Shown here piece by piece: positions 1-12,390 of a DNA stretch of 64,000 nucleotides. The stretch spans positions 1 through 64,000 of the forward strand of contig JADGJC010000225.1 in the NCBI GenBank assembly GCA_027596075.1, read 5' to 3'. A model generated the notes under the pieces. It did no database searches and was not told the origin of the DNA. It saw only the letters and a list, made by a program, of their open reading frames with translations. The translations under genes were made by a program, and so were the position numbers. Every line of letters begins with the position of its first letter. The stretch's first letter is position 1. The DNA is from Rhizophlyctis rosea. Its lineage: Eukaryota > Chytridiomycota > Chytridiomycetes > Rhizophlyctidales > Rhizophlyctidaceae.

Positions 1-921
1 TGCAGACGTTTTCGTTGGAGGAGGGGGAAGGGTTCTTTTTATTCTCTTTGGTTTGCGTTTCTCCTTTTTTTTCATGTGCAGTACATCTGTACTGTGCTTT
101 TGCAAAGTAATATGAAGCTCATATTGGTGATTGTACTTGCGTTCATGTTTTGCTGTGCTTGTGGAGTTTTTCTGTGAAAACTTGATTGAGATGAGATTTT
201 AGCGGTTGTTGCATTGGATAAGCGTATGGTGTGAACAAAGATGTAAACAAAGGTGGGTAGCTCCCCGGCCCGTATGACTCATATTGAATCATTATCAGAT
301 TGATGATCCGTTTGGTACGGTTTGGATAACAAGTATAACACTCTGCTCGTTCTTGCCACTTTCCGAATTGTTCAACCAAAACTATGGTTTGCATAACTCA
401 AGATAGCACATTTGTACAGTTTGGATTGAACAACCCTTGTGTGAGCTTGAAATCGTAGGGATGAAAGTGTTAGCGGACTGCATAAGGTCTCTAATCTTCA
501 TGTTGCCCAGGTCCGCATTTCCTGTGATAGTTGTGATGAATTTGAACCAAAAAAAAAGAAAGCCAATCAACCTGGATGACGAAATCGGGCGCTTCGGCGC
601 ATATGTTGAGAAGCCTCTAAAACATAGAGCTGTCCATGGAATACTCTCCTTTGACAATACACTAAAAATGCAGGATATGGTTTGGTGGAATTTTGATGTT
701 GCAAAGCCCAACGATGAAGAAACTTTACTTATGAATGAGAACTGCGCATACAAAGTGCACAATGACTCCACCAATTCTCACAATGCTCAGTCGGGTCCTC
801 ATGTTTTAATTCTGTTTTTTTTCTCTCACAGCGAGTCTTATTTGATAAGATTGATCTACAAAAGGCTATCATATGTACTGCTCCCCACACCTTCTGCTAC
901 CCAACCGCCCCCAACTCCGCC
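1..921. other. Flank without a supported gene
   Basis: This is the 3' flank of the minus-strand MRH/CBM1 gene. I see no RNA gene and no repeat. An open frame on the plus strand (437-925) runs into the end of the real gene and has no recognisable domain. Confidence 0.5.
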
Positions 922-2906
922 CTAAAGACATTGGCTGTAATCTGTTGATCAGTGGAGCGAGACAAAAAGGGTCAGTGGTAAGCCGGAAAAAGGGATGATG
1001 GTGATGATTTTGCGCAAGGGATGATTCCACAAGCAAGCACGACAGAAACTCACATTGATTGCTAACCGTACACGTCCACGGACTCTGACAACAGGTAGCA
1101 CCAGTCCAAGTCGCTCCACCACATTGACCATACCTCGCCGCGCACGTCCCAGTGGGGGCAGTCGTCGTAGTCGTAGTCCTCGTCACAACCGGCGAAGTAG
1201 TTACCCCAACACTTGTCGTCGTCGTCGTCGACGCCTTCCCACACCCACTCGGCCCCACAACCTCCAATAAATACGTACAAGTCGGATCCTCCCTCAGATA
1301 GTTGAAGACATTCGCACCAGTACCGCAGCGGAAGGACACAACTGCGGTACGGTTACCCCAATCGCCACAGCTGTCGCCGCCCGTGTAGGTTAGTTTGACG
1401 CCAGAGGAGGGGGCGGTGGAGTCGTAGAGGGAGTAGGTGTAGGAACCGGGGTAGCCTAGGACTGTGAGGGCGCCACCGGATTCTTGGAGACAGGCGCCAG
1501 CGAATGTGTCGGCGCAGGGGATGGTGGTGGGGAGGTAGGAGGCGAGGGAGAAGTAGTAGGTTCTGCGAGTTTGGTTTGACAAATATTAGTTTTTCAGGAA
1601 TCTTTGCGGTACTGTGGATTACACGTTCTTACCCGAGACCGCCGGTGAAGACCAAAGGCGAGTTGGCGGCAAGGGAGGTAAGGTTGTAAGCGTAGCCGCC
1701 GACTGTGACGGTTGCTGGGGCGGGAGGACCGGGAGGTGGGGGGATAGGAGCCCGGATGCCGGTGAAGTTTCCTTGAGGGGAGATGGTCTTCAAGTATGTG
1801 GACATCTAGACCCGACGGATGGTTTGGTCAGTATCTGCAAAAAAAGAACCGTTGGTGGGAACGCTTTGCACGAACCAGCTTCAAGGTATTATCCTGGCAA
1901 CCGCCTCCACGAGCAGCAGAGTTCCAGTTGGATGCCTTTCCGGCCCTATAACATCAAAGCAGGGACGGAATGTCGGATAATATCAGTCTCAAAACTTTTC
2001 ATGTTATGTGCTGGAAACAAAAACGGAAAGGCGTGTCCGAAGTCGAACTTACAGATAGGTGTACAAAACGCCAATCTGCGCAACATGTTCGACACGGTTA
2101 CTCTTCGCATAGTAATCAGTGATACAAGTGTCAGCAAACACGGCAGGACCCCAGACATTGGGAACACTGATGTGGAAGTGCCCGTCAAAAGTGTGGAAGA
2201 TCTCGTGCATCACGACTGAGAGGCCGCTGTCTACAAATTTGATAAAAGTACAAAAATTTTGAGTGTCCGCGGATGGGCCTACGCGGCAAGTAGGCAAGCC
2301 CCAAAGCGCAAGCCTTACCACCAAAGAACGTCAACCTCTGCCCATCAGCATACGCAAAATTCCCCTTCAACGCATCCGCATTGTCCTTATTCGCAACCTT
2401 GTACGTCAAAACATACGCCCGAATCTCCTTCGGAACCTGTCCAATACGACTTGCAACCGCATCGATCGTCATAGCATTGTTGGGGCAAACGCAGACCGTA
2501 ACGCTCGTCGTGTCAGCAAAGGAGACGTTGTAAACCTTCGCGCCGATCGCGGCGGGTGAGAATTGACAAGAAGTGTCATCGCCGGTACAGCAGGTGGGTC
2601 GGTCCGTGCAGGAAGTGTAGTCGGAGGTTTGTTGGGTGTAGGTGTAGTTTTGGGTTGGGTAGAGGGTGTCGTAGTTTGTCATGCAGTCGGAGAGGCCGGT
2701 GGGGCAGACCATGGGCTGTGGAAAAAAGAGGTGAGAGACCGTGGACGGCTGGCAGATGGAATGGAGGTGGGACTCACCATCCAGTCTTCATAGCGCTTGT
2801 GGAGGCTGTGACCGTTCGCCGGGACATGGGTAAGGTTGGAGAGGGTGAGACCGTGTACCAATGGTGCCGCAAGGGCAAGTGAGAGGAGGGTTGCGATGGT
2901 CTTCAT
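922..2906 (-). CDS. Secreted HExxH / MRH-domain / CBM1 protein
   Basis: Seven exons with matching phases: 2906-2778, 2715-2319, 2230-2053, 1945-1876, 1805-1633, 1562-1054 and 941-922, giving 491 aa. Residues 1-20 are a signal peptide. A Cys-rich N-terminal half contains HEIFH at 184-188, a zincin-type zinc motif, followed by a segment with DYYAKSN and EHVAQIG; I do not know the third zinc ligand. Residues about 292-424 form a mannose-6-phosphate-receptor-homology (MRH) domain containing LTYTGGDSCG. Candidate sugar-binding residues are Gln342, Arg387, Glu407 and Tyr413, spaced as I recall for CI-MPR domains. A Thr-rich linker leads to a CBM1 (456-491) with GQCGGATWTG. The last exon is only 20 nt and completes the CBM1 end YYSQCL, which supports the model. 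Known: CBM1 binds cellulose and MRH domains bind mannose-type glycans. Inferred: a secreted wall-acting or glycan-binding protein. Protease activity is unproven. Confidence 0.85.
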
Positions 2907-2984
2907 GGTTGTTAAGAAGTAAGTGCTCTACTGGTAGGTGGTCCGCTTGTGTCGACATGTGGGTGGGCGAGGCTCTTCGCCCAC

Positions 2985-2990
2985 TTTATA
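2985..2990 (-). promoter_or_regulatory. TATA box of the MRH/CBM1 gene
   Basis: TATAAA on the minus strand, about 79 nt upstream of the ATG at 2906. The GH3 gene at 42384 has the same word at almost the same distance. Confidence 0.5.
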
Positions 2991-5900
2991 GTGCGGACCT
3001 CGACAATGCGCATGGGTGATGTCCCTTTGAATTTTCGAGCACGTTGGGTATATCCGATAAGTTCATTCAACACGATCTTTTGGTAAGCCATGGGAAGTTG
3101 AAGATCATTCAGATTGCTAAGTCCATCAATGCGTTATAGGGCAAAATTTTCATACACATGGTAAGGCGCACTACCTATGGATTCCCTGGTTCCTTCATGT
3201 TTTGTTGTGATCGGAAGATGGCTGCAAGAAAAGTCATTTTTGACGACAACATTCCCATCCGCAGATATGATCTTCGTCGATGAGTGCCTTGGCGTCAAAA
3301 CGTCCACGGCCATGTTCTTCTGCGTGGATGCAGGCACAGTGGTGAGAACTGAATCCTGAAAGTGAAGGCACAAGCGGACGTTCTGATATCAAAAATGCGC
3401 GTGGGTCGGGACGACGGAAGATGAGTCTAACCAGCGCTCCCAGAGTTTACCGATATCCTCCTTTGGACCCATCCGCGAATTATGCCTTCTCGCACGTTCA
3501 AAAGATCCATACCAACACCAGATCCTACGCGTTTGTTGGTGGGATGTTGGGAAAATCCCGGAAGGACAGCTCTACCTCCGAGCAGCCCCTCCGGCCATCC
3601 GTCGTTGGGTCTGCTGGTATCATGTTGATCCGCAAACTCTACTTTTTGTTAGCAAGTTTTCATGCACTGGTTACAGTCCCGATCATTACCTCATCTTCCA
3701 CGAAACGTTCCCAAGCCTTGTGGGCATCGAAGGCATCGCTTGGTGACAACATACACGCTTCCTAATCCGAACATCACATAAGTCCCATCCCGTCAAATCG
3801 AGCAGGTTTGTACGAGAAAATCCCATTCAATTGAACGCAAAAACCCAGAAGGGAAGAAAGCCACGAATGGGCGTCCGTGTTTGGGCTCCGCATGGATGAG
3901 TTTGTGTAACATGTTCTTCTCGGAGCCTCGGAGCTGCGCATGTGGCTGGGACACAATCAATGCGATCTGGTGTAAGCCACACGTGTTTGACTCCGTTCAG
4001 ACTCCAGCAAAATCGATGCAATGGTCCAGGGTGGACATCAAGCCTGTCACCTTTATGGATACATGGTCTTATCATACGGATCACTATTTACCTCGGCTCA
4101 TGCTAATGCTCTGCGTTGACTTGCACCTTTGCATTGTCATGGTTTTGATAACTGCCAACAGTGGCATGAATACAGATGCAATGATGGCCAACGCCAAGCA
4201 ATTCAAAAATGTGAGGTGGATGAATCAACATTAAAATAGCGACTGGGCCTGCCCCTGGTAGCGGCTGTCAGCAATTTTGATGGCGACCGAGTTCGATATG
4301 CGCATCTAAGTCAACGGGCTTGTTGAATTAGCGTGAATCGAAGAGATCTTCCGAGTCTGTCATCAATAGCACTGCAAATCGCAATGGCTCAGCCGAAAAT
4401 GCGAAAAAAAGAGGATGAAATGGAGACTGAGCTGGATGACAAGGAGGTTACTTTGTGTATGCTCTTCGGATGGGTTTCAAATTTCATCGTGAGCCCGTCA
4501 AGTCGGAGCCCCGATCAACCGCAAGTCCATCAAGGATCCAGCTCCTAACATGCTTACGAAGGGACTGTGAGGCTGATTGAACTATTGACCATTGTAAGAT
4601 AACAAAGCTATCTGCATTCCTGTCGTTGAAAATCTGGGGTGCAAGAACAATGGTCGTCAACTCCGATCGCAATGCAATCCTCATTTTTTTTCCAATCTAC
4701 AGCCCGTAACAAATTTGGTAGTTCCTCAACCAGAGACGGATCTATATACCATGTACTACTTAATGCATCATAGATTCACTTGCCATAGCGTGCATTTCCT
4801 CCGACGTGTAGCGCTCAGTCCTTGTAATGATGAAACCCTGCCATCTTGAAACGCAACAATGGTTGATCAAGCAATCATCAAGTTTTGCACCGATTACCCT
4901 GTAAGTGAAGGGGAATGTTGCTCAGCAGGAGGTTCTGTGACCATTGCTCTGCATGCAAGTCGTTTTGTGCCAGCCATCATTTTTCCATGCTGCCAGGATC
5001 GCGACACTTTTCTACCAAGTGATCTTGGAATGCGAATGTTCTGGACATCACCTTGACACTCTGCGTTGCAATCTTTGTAAAGTCTCGTGTACTTGAGCTT
5101 ACTTGGCGTACTTGGGGTGCAGCTCATCCCATGATCGCTCCGCACATCATTTTTCATTTCGAGTGCGGAGTTCACTCATATGATGATGTAGACTCACTGA
5201 TGAAGCACCACTTTCGTTTGCGAAAAGAAGAATTGGAGGTAAAGAATTCTTATTCAGGTACATCTGGGTGCACACAGGTGCATAATTGATTGGCGATTTT
5301 GATATCCATCCATGACGGAAACGAATGCTGCAATGATCTTGACGCTTGTGCAGGAATTTCTCGAATGAATATCACTGCCTTTCCCAATTCACGAATGACT
5401 TTCAACACGTGGCCCCCCTCTGTTCCCCCCAATCCACCAAATGCAACATAACTCCTTGAGTCAAGCATAAGTCAAGATGTCGGGTTCATTTCCTTCGTAT
5501 CTGCCGAATCAATTAAAAAAAAATGGCACGCAAATTGGTCAAAAGAAATGAGCATAACCGTCAAGTCAATTCACACGCCATTTTAGACATTGTGAGACCG
5601 TGCAACACTGATAAGTCCTCTTCTGTACCTTCGCGGTTATCATCTTGGTGGAAGTGAGTGACGTACTTGACGTGGCGAGAGAGAGCTGGAAAAAGCAAGT
5701 CATTCGTGGTGAAGGAGGAACCCTCCGATGATGCTCTTTCTTCAAAAGAAGAATGATGGGCAATTGATATTGTACGTCAGAGAAAATAGAAATCGAGACC
5801 AATTCACCCGAAACCGCGCCAGGACGGAACGATATGGTCCCACAACGGTGTAAACAGCAACGATAATTGGATAAACCACCCGGACGATATGGTCTATTCA

Positions 5901-8900
5901 AACTGCACATACCCATTATACCCAAAATGCCCGAAGCACGCATTTGCTTATTGTTCAAGAGGTTGGGGCATGACGGTGACTTTCAGTTGAGTGATACGAA
6001 TCGGCATCAAAAGGACTGCACAGTATGGAGCATCAGATGCATTAATCGCGCAGCACATAGAAAATGGATGACCATTACAGCATCGCATTTTCTTGTTTGT
6101 CTGGGGTAAACGCATTACTGAGCGCAAATGCATCAGCTCCCCATAGGTGCGCCTTCTTGGATCATTCTTTTTCGTCAATCAACCAAAACGTCTTATCCGG
6201 AGATCATCCAAAGATCACATAGTTCAGAATACAATCAACTCTCAGTGGCGGCAAATGCGCGCGCCTCTCATTTGCGGTCGTTTCTGCAACCCTTAACGGT
6301 TCTTCCCTTTCCATCCGGCATGTGCGGCACAACCGTAAGCAACAGTAGCACTCAGACGCAAAAAGAAACCCCTGGCCGAAGAGAACATACTAATAGATTG
6401 GGAGAGGCATTACGACCGTCGCCAAGTAAAATCAGCAAACTGGGATTTCACTCGACTTTATTCCGCCGTAGATTGAATGAAATCTTTTGCCAAGCTATGA
6501 CAAGTGGTCACATGCCTTCTCGCGTATTCTTTGCATCGTGTCTTGCTGTTGTAAGAGGCTGCTGATGGGCATATCAAGATACGGATGTTACATACCAACT
6601 CAGTCTCCAGCCGATACGGGTCCGCACATGTCCGCCAGTGACTAGTGTACGGTGTAGCAAACCTGTGATATTTGGTCTTTTTTTTTGCTTGCACACTTGA
6701 CCAGTTGGAACTGTTCCAATTTGCCCTTGAACGGCACAAACCTCGCATGGAGTGACAAAGCGTACTTCAAATTGCCGTCTCTGCCACGGGGTCTGAGGCA
6801 TTCTTCTCTGCGATCCGAGCAACATCTCTTTTGCTCAAGTCAGAGCATGATGACGGAGTTCACGATGATCATATGGATGTTGATACCGAGTGGTTTACAT
6901 CTGCAATTTCAAGAAGGGGGGAAGAGATCTGTGCGGTCGCCCATTTGGCTGTGACTTGTCCTCGACAAGGGGCAAGAAGTCCGGACGGCATCGTTCTCCG
7001 CTAGCACCGAGACGGAGTCTTCACCTTACCGATGACTACTTGGTTACAACAAACATACATCCTAATGCGCTGCGCTTCGAACAGATAAGCTGCTGGGTGG
7101 TTTTTTTCTCCAATCTCCGAGGGAACATTTGCGTGGTCAAACACACCAGTGAATTCAAGGAGCAAATTGAGAACGCCGGAGTACTTCGGAGTGTTGGACA
7201 GTTCCAAATGGATAATCTGACCGCTCTCGCCTCAGAGGAATCCCAAAGCGCCATTGGCGGCGATAAGACTTGTGAGCACTTGTCCATGAGTCCAAGTGAT
7301 CTTAAAGAGAAAGAATGATGACCAAAGGGGCCTAGGTTGTCGACAGAAAAGAAAAAGCATCATAGTACCTCGACGGGTTTCTCATATGCAGCAAAGATTT
7401 ACGCGATGCTCGCTGCAGGCCTGCTGTAACTCTATCACAACTTTGTGAAGGCAATCTTAGTGCTGGTTCGTTACCTCATCACTTCTGCATGCCACCTAAT
7501 TTTGAGCGTAGCCCAACTCAGCACAAGGTGCATCGGCCAAAATGTTGGCTGGAGCCTCAATTGAACTCGGACTTCGCAGAAAAGGAAACAACGGGGAGAC
7601 TCCGGAAGGGCGTACTTGAAGGCCGGTTGTCCTTGCCACCCGAATTCCCATTCAACGCTGATGCTTTGCAGATTACCAACGAGATCCAGCGGACGCTGCA
7701 TGACAGTCTCACTCTTTTCGGTGATCCGTCCTGTGGATGGGGCAGAATGATCACCGTCCAAGTGAGGAAATGCCCAATGTATCCAACACGGCCGAGACGA
7801 TATACTTCCAGTCCCCGAAAGTCAGTTTAGGTCGTCACTTTGTTGGATGGAAACGATTATCATGTCGTTGCAGGCGAAGCCAACAGTAATCCTGCAGGCC
7901 AATCGGGTCCCCTTCGACCACTTTCTTTGATTTTCTTTTCAAAGGTTTGGACTGTATGTAGACCCATTTGAGGACAATGCGCCCTTCGCTTATTGAATAA
8001 CACCAACCTCGAAGATCCTGCAAGTATATCAGTACAAGAAACATCGCCAAATCCGTTCTTCCCGCTCACGGCATAACGGGTTTGCTGCCTTCGTAGGGCA
8101 GATTATTATCAAATCCTTGTACTACTTGACAAATTTGCCCATTCTTTGCTCCAACTTAAAGTACGTGATCATGGAAAATTGCGTAGAGTACATTAGTAAT
8201 CCGACATGTTGACGCTCAAAATCACCACAGTCCGTACACATTGCTGAGAAATTAACATCACTCGATTTCTGAAAGCAAAGGCTTGAGAAGCGGTGCATAT
8301 GAAGGGATGCGACACCTTCTGTCTCCCTTCCTGCATGCCCGTTGTCTCCTTTGTTTCACCAATATTGCCTGAATCGTTCGTTACCAGCATCAGCTTAACA
8401 GCACACGCACCTGTTCATTAAAGTCGCCATCATACGCGCCATCGCACTATTCTGTGCAAGGCCTCGTCTGGGGATAGCCCCACCATTCTCGTACATTTTT
8501 TCTCTGTCTTCTGACAGATGGATTGAGGCTGTCCGAAACGAAGTTCACCTCGATTCCAAGTGAGGCGCCTGAGCATTTCGTTTGATCTTGAGTAAGTTTA
8601 ACCAACGAAAGGAAAAGTGAATGTGTAAGAACCCTGTCCATACAGAAACGGACCAAACGGGGTGTCGCCCTTGCACAATCAAACAAATCCCTTCGGATCT
8701 CAGTTCCCAGTCATGAAACCATACATGATAAGATGCTCAGTCTGGCCACAAGAAGACAAGAGCAGAATTGCCACTTTTGCCTAGAGTGCCTAGCAGAAGA
8801 CAGTGGCGGCATGAACCAGTAACCCACATACCACCGAAACGGTGAAAATTACAATCCCTATTTGATAACGCTCGCACCCGTTGAACCACGAAATTTGTAT

Positions 8901-9744
8901 TGCTGCTTCTTTTCCGCTCTTTTTCCTCCTTCGAAGTCGGATCTCCATCAGACATTACAAGTGGGACCATTGAAACAGCTGCTCAAAGGGAAGAAACTAA
9001 GCAGACAACTTCCTCCATCTCCGTCACGACTCTGTAGGCCTTCGAGTCGCAAACATCGTTGCCGTGAAAATTCTTTGGACTGAAAGTAATTCCCTCACAG
9101 ATTGAAGACATGGTCGTGGAAGCAGAGTGGGACACATACAATTCAGGCCAAAATCCCATCGAAAAAAGTACGGTGTACCCGGCGGACGTCAAAACGACGA
9201 AGAAAGGGAGAAGTCGTCCTCTACAACTATTGTTTTAACCTCCAGCGCAATTTGCCGAGTTTTGCAGCGTCCATGGAGTAGCGAATAGCATTAACCCATG
9301 TATCACGCTTAAGTTGGATGCGGGCATTTGATGGAGCGAGTTGGCAAATTCCTTTTGGTGAGCCATTCTCTTATCTCATCCATACTGTCCATGCGCTGTC
9401 ATGTTAACATCATGTGCTTTAGGGGCAATGCAGCAGTAAGTTCCGAGCGCCACGTTTTCTCCCAAAAAATACACTGACAACAATGGGATCAATGTATCGA
9501 CAGGCATGAATGCGTGATGATCTGGGATCCTCGTGTTCCGATCGAAGTCCAAATGCGTCTCACCCCTACAACTTGAACGTCCACAATCACCCTCCCCTCT
9601 TACCCTCCAGCTGAAATAGCGAATTCAGGTTTGTTGAAAACATGGTGGTCGTAGCCCTCGCAAACAAGTTTTCACAAAGTGGACAGTATTCATCCTCAGT
9701 ATGAACGTCCGTATTATATCCTTATCTATACAACCCTTTCTAAT
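2991..9744. other. 6.7-kb stretch without a supported gene
   Basis: Open frames here reach at most about 145 aa. None has a domain I recognise, and I could not chain any into exons with consistent splice sites and phases. I found no transposase or reverse-transcriptase motif, tRNA or clear tandem repeat. It may be decayed sequence, but nothing in it shows from what. Confidence 0.5.
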
Positions 9745-11465
9745 CTACCAAACGGCCTGGAAATCCCACTCTGCGATAATATAATCTTCGAATTAGGAAC
9801 AGCAAAAAGGTGAAGACAAGAGGCAAGGACTTGAAATTACCTTCAGGGGTCGCTCCTGTCCACCAGATCAGGCCGGAAATGAGATAGTAATCGGCGTAAT
9901 CCAAATTATGATCCTTGTACTCCGTCTTGCCGTGCAGCGGGTGCGAAAGCCGCCCATAAAGCGTGGAGACGTGGTCGATTGTTTTGCCATGTGTTGTGGC
10001 GATCGTATCGAGATGTTGACGTAGGCCCCAGTACCATTCTTCGAAGCGAGGACTGTTGCGATCTACGACGGTCGGGTCGCGAAGCATTCGGAGCAGCGTT
10101 TGCACTGCCTCCCACATAGGGGTGGTTTCTCCCACTCGGGCGCTCGTTCGTACCGCTTTTTCTATTTGCCAATATATGTCAGCGTGGAGTTAAAGGGCAT
10201 ATGCAAATTTGTGAGGTTATATACTGACCGAATTGGTTGCGCAAATTGCCAGACATCCGGCGCTTCTGCAGCTCCCGCCTGTCCCAATATGTGGCTTCTT
10301 GAAATGCTTGGTATTCCGCTGTCTTCTCCTGCAGTTGCGTGCGCAGTTCTTTATTCTCTGTTTCGAGTTGTGTGACCTTCCCATCAGTCTGCATAGTCTC
10401 GACAAAGTCCTGAACCGCCCGAGTTTCTTCCCACTCTCGCCGTAATTTTGCTTCCCGCGTCTCATACTGCTCTCGTAAGATCTTTTCTCTAGCCATAAAC
10501 TTGATTTCCATATCCTGCTCGATGGTTGAGATAGGTACGCTCGTGTCGTGGGATGCCTTTGAGGAGGAGGGTGACGATGTGGGTGTGGAGGATGGTGACG
10601 GGGAGGATGAGAGAGGAAGGTTCAGAAGATGTGGAGGGCTGGTGCTGCCGGTGCTGGCGCTGTCGGAAATGTTGTCCGTGTCGAGGCTGGTTACGCATGA
10701 GCTCCTCTTTTTCGGTTCAGCTTCACTGCTCCCACCCACACCCCTCAACCCCGCACCATCTCCCTCCTTTTCCTCCTGCTTGTCCACCCCGTCATGCACA
10801 ATAGTCCCCTTCAAATTGCCCACAATCTTCGCCTCAAACAAATCTTGCACCTCACTGGCGATCGCACGCACTTGAGGCGTCATATCCCCCGAGTTCCAAA
10901 TCCGCAATAACGCATCCGTCAATCACTTCTGCTGCGCCTGCAGACTCTCCACCTCTCTCGCTATACTTTCATTCCTCCGCACAGCCTGCTCCCTCTGCTC
11001 CTCCAGCTCGGCCCGCTCGCGCATCCACGCGTCCCGGTCCACGATAAGGGATTCGAGAGTAGAGGACGGTGGGGAGGTGGGTTGGGAGGTGGGTGGGGAG
11101 GCGGGTTGGGAGGTTGAATGGGAGGTGAGTGGGGAGGTGAGTGGAGAGATGAGTGGAGAGGTGGGGTGGACAATGGGTGCGTCGGATGGGACATTCCTCA
11201 ATCGCTTTGCCGGGCGTCAGCGTCTACAGATCCACGGGCTGCGGGTAGATTAGCATCTTCAAATCAAATTCCGTTGAACGCACAGATGACATCCACGTGA
11301 TATTTTTACCATCAACGTCGTCGTCATTGGCATCACGCCTTCTCTTCTCTGCGTCCGCGGCCTCCAAAGTAAAATCCGGTATGCCTTCTTTAGCGGGATT
11401 TCGCGATGGAGAGGTAGGGGTTTGGAGTTTTTGGTGAAGTTTAAGGCCACGGGTTTGTCGCTCAT
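9745..11465 (-). CDS. Coiled-coil protein with two apparent one-base gaps
   Basis: Model: 11465-11310, 11238-10927, 10854-10229, 10161-9841 and 9770-9745. It starts at MSDKPVALNF and ends at EEWDFQAVW. All intron phases fit if one base is missing in the CCCC run near 11423-11428 and one in the AAA run near 11213-11216, giving about 480 aa. The middle has Ser/Pro/Thr-rich low complexity, then strongly heptad-like segments (DRDAWMRERAELEEQ; later EKILREQYETREAKLRREW). The C-terminal 110 residues look globular, with WYWGLRQHLDT and YLISGLIWWTG. I recognise no family. The second intron (10855-10926) is 72 nt, in frame, with a single TGA. Without splicing, translation stops there. The gene is either a real one with sequencing errors or a recent pseudogene. 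The intact exon phases favour sequencing errors. Confidence 0.6.
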
Positions 11466-11745
11466 ATTTCTATCTTATTCTGCCTGAATGATGTGAAAGG
11501 AGAATGTGAGCGGGGCTCCGTATGACACGAATTGATACCAATGATGGAGCTCAAAGGGCACAACATACCTTCTATGAAGAAGTCTGTGGTGGCAGTTTCT
11601 GTTTGTGTGTGTGGGGCCGTGAAGGAAGAGGAAGTCAGTTATGTGAATGAGGAGATGACTGTTTGACAAAGAGATAGGTGTAATCATGGCACATAACGAT
11701 CGCAGCGTTCAACGGTTGCGACTCATTCCTTGCTCACTTCGTCCT

Positions 11746-12390
11746 TCAGATTCCATACAGCTCGCGCCGTTGCCCTGACCTTCGCCTTCCTCTGATGCTA
11801 CGAGAGGCCTCCCGCACATCGGGATCAGAGCATGCTCTGCGCCACCTGTAGAGCGAACAAAGGATGCGCACGCAACCGGCCGATCGCTTCTGACGTCGGG
11901 ACGATCCGTCGAGTGAAGGGATGGCCCTGGCCAAATCGTGGACTGTATCGGCTGGGGTGGCTTAGTATGCGGCAAAGTGGTCGTGCTCGGTGGCACTGCC
12001 AATGGGTTGACCGGTCATCCCCAAGCCCCCGACAATCCCGATGAGCGCTAGCAAAGACAACCCCCTCTGCCCAGACGACTGCTCCAAACTTTCCTTCAAC
12101 TGTCTTGTTGATGACTCTGTGGGGTAAGTATCTCATATGAACATATACTAACCAACTATCGTTTCACACTAGGAGCTCGCACTTCCACTTGACCTCCAAC
12201 CTTCAATCACAACACCCAAAGGCACAACACCAGTAGCAGCCCACTTACACGCTCCATCAGCTAAACACCACCACCAAGGCTGGCTCCAACTCCAGCACAA
12301 GCGGGCGTCGAACTCCAGAAGGGCTAATGTGCTCCGGATGTACAGCTCCCTGGTGATACTGGCTTTTAGCCGGCACGTGGTGATGGAGGC
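11746..12390 (-). CDS. Weak small gene, hypothetical
   Basis: Three exon-like blocks join in phase: one ending at 12201 (start unclear, near 12390), then 12116-11997, then 11942-11746. The splice words are ordinary (donor at 12200, acceptor ccccacag; donor at 11996, acceptor gatacag with a tactaag-like branch site). The middle block carries a hydrophobic stretch, LSLLALIGIVGGLG, that could be a membrane segment. The last block is basic. I recognise no domain, the start is unresolved, and competing frames in the same DNA are also open, so this is a tentative call. Confidence 0.25.

Noticed and set aside
7087..7318. Thioredoxin-like start (VVKHTSEFKEQIENAG) in a plus-strand frame
   Set aside because: Only one short stretch resembles thioredoxin. 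The WCGPC active site does not follow in any frame, so there is no support for a gene or relic.
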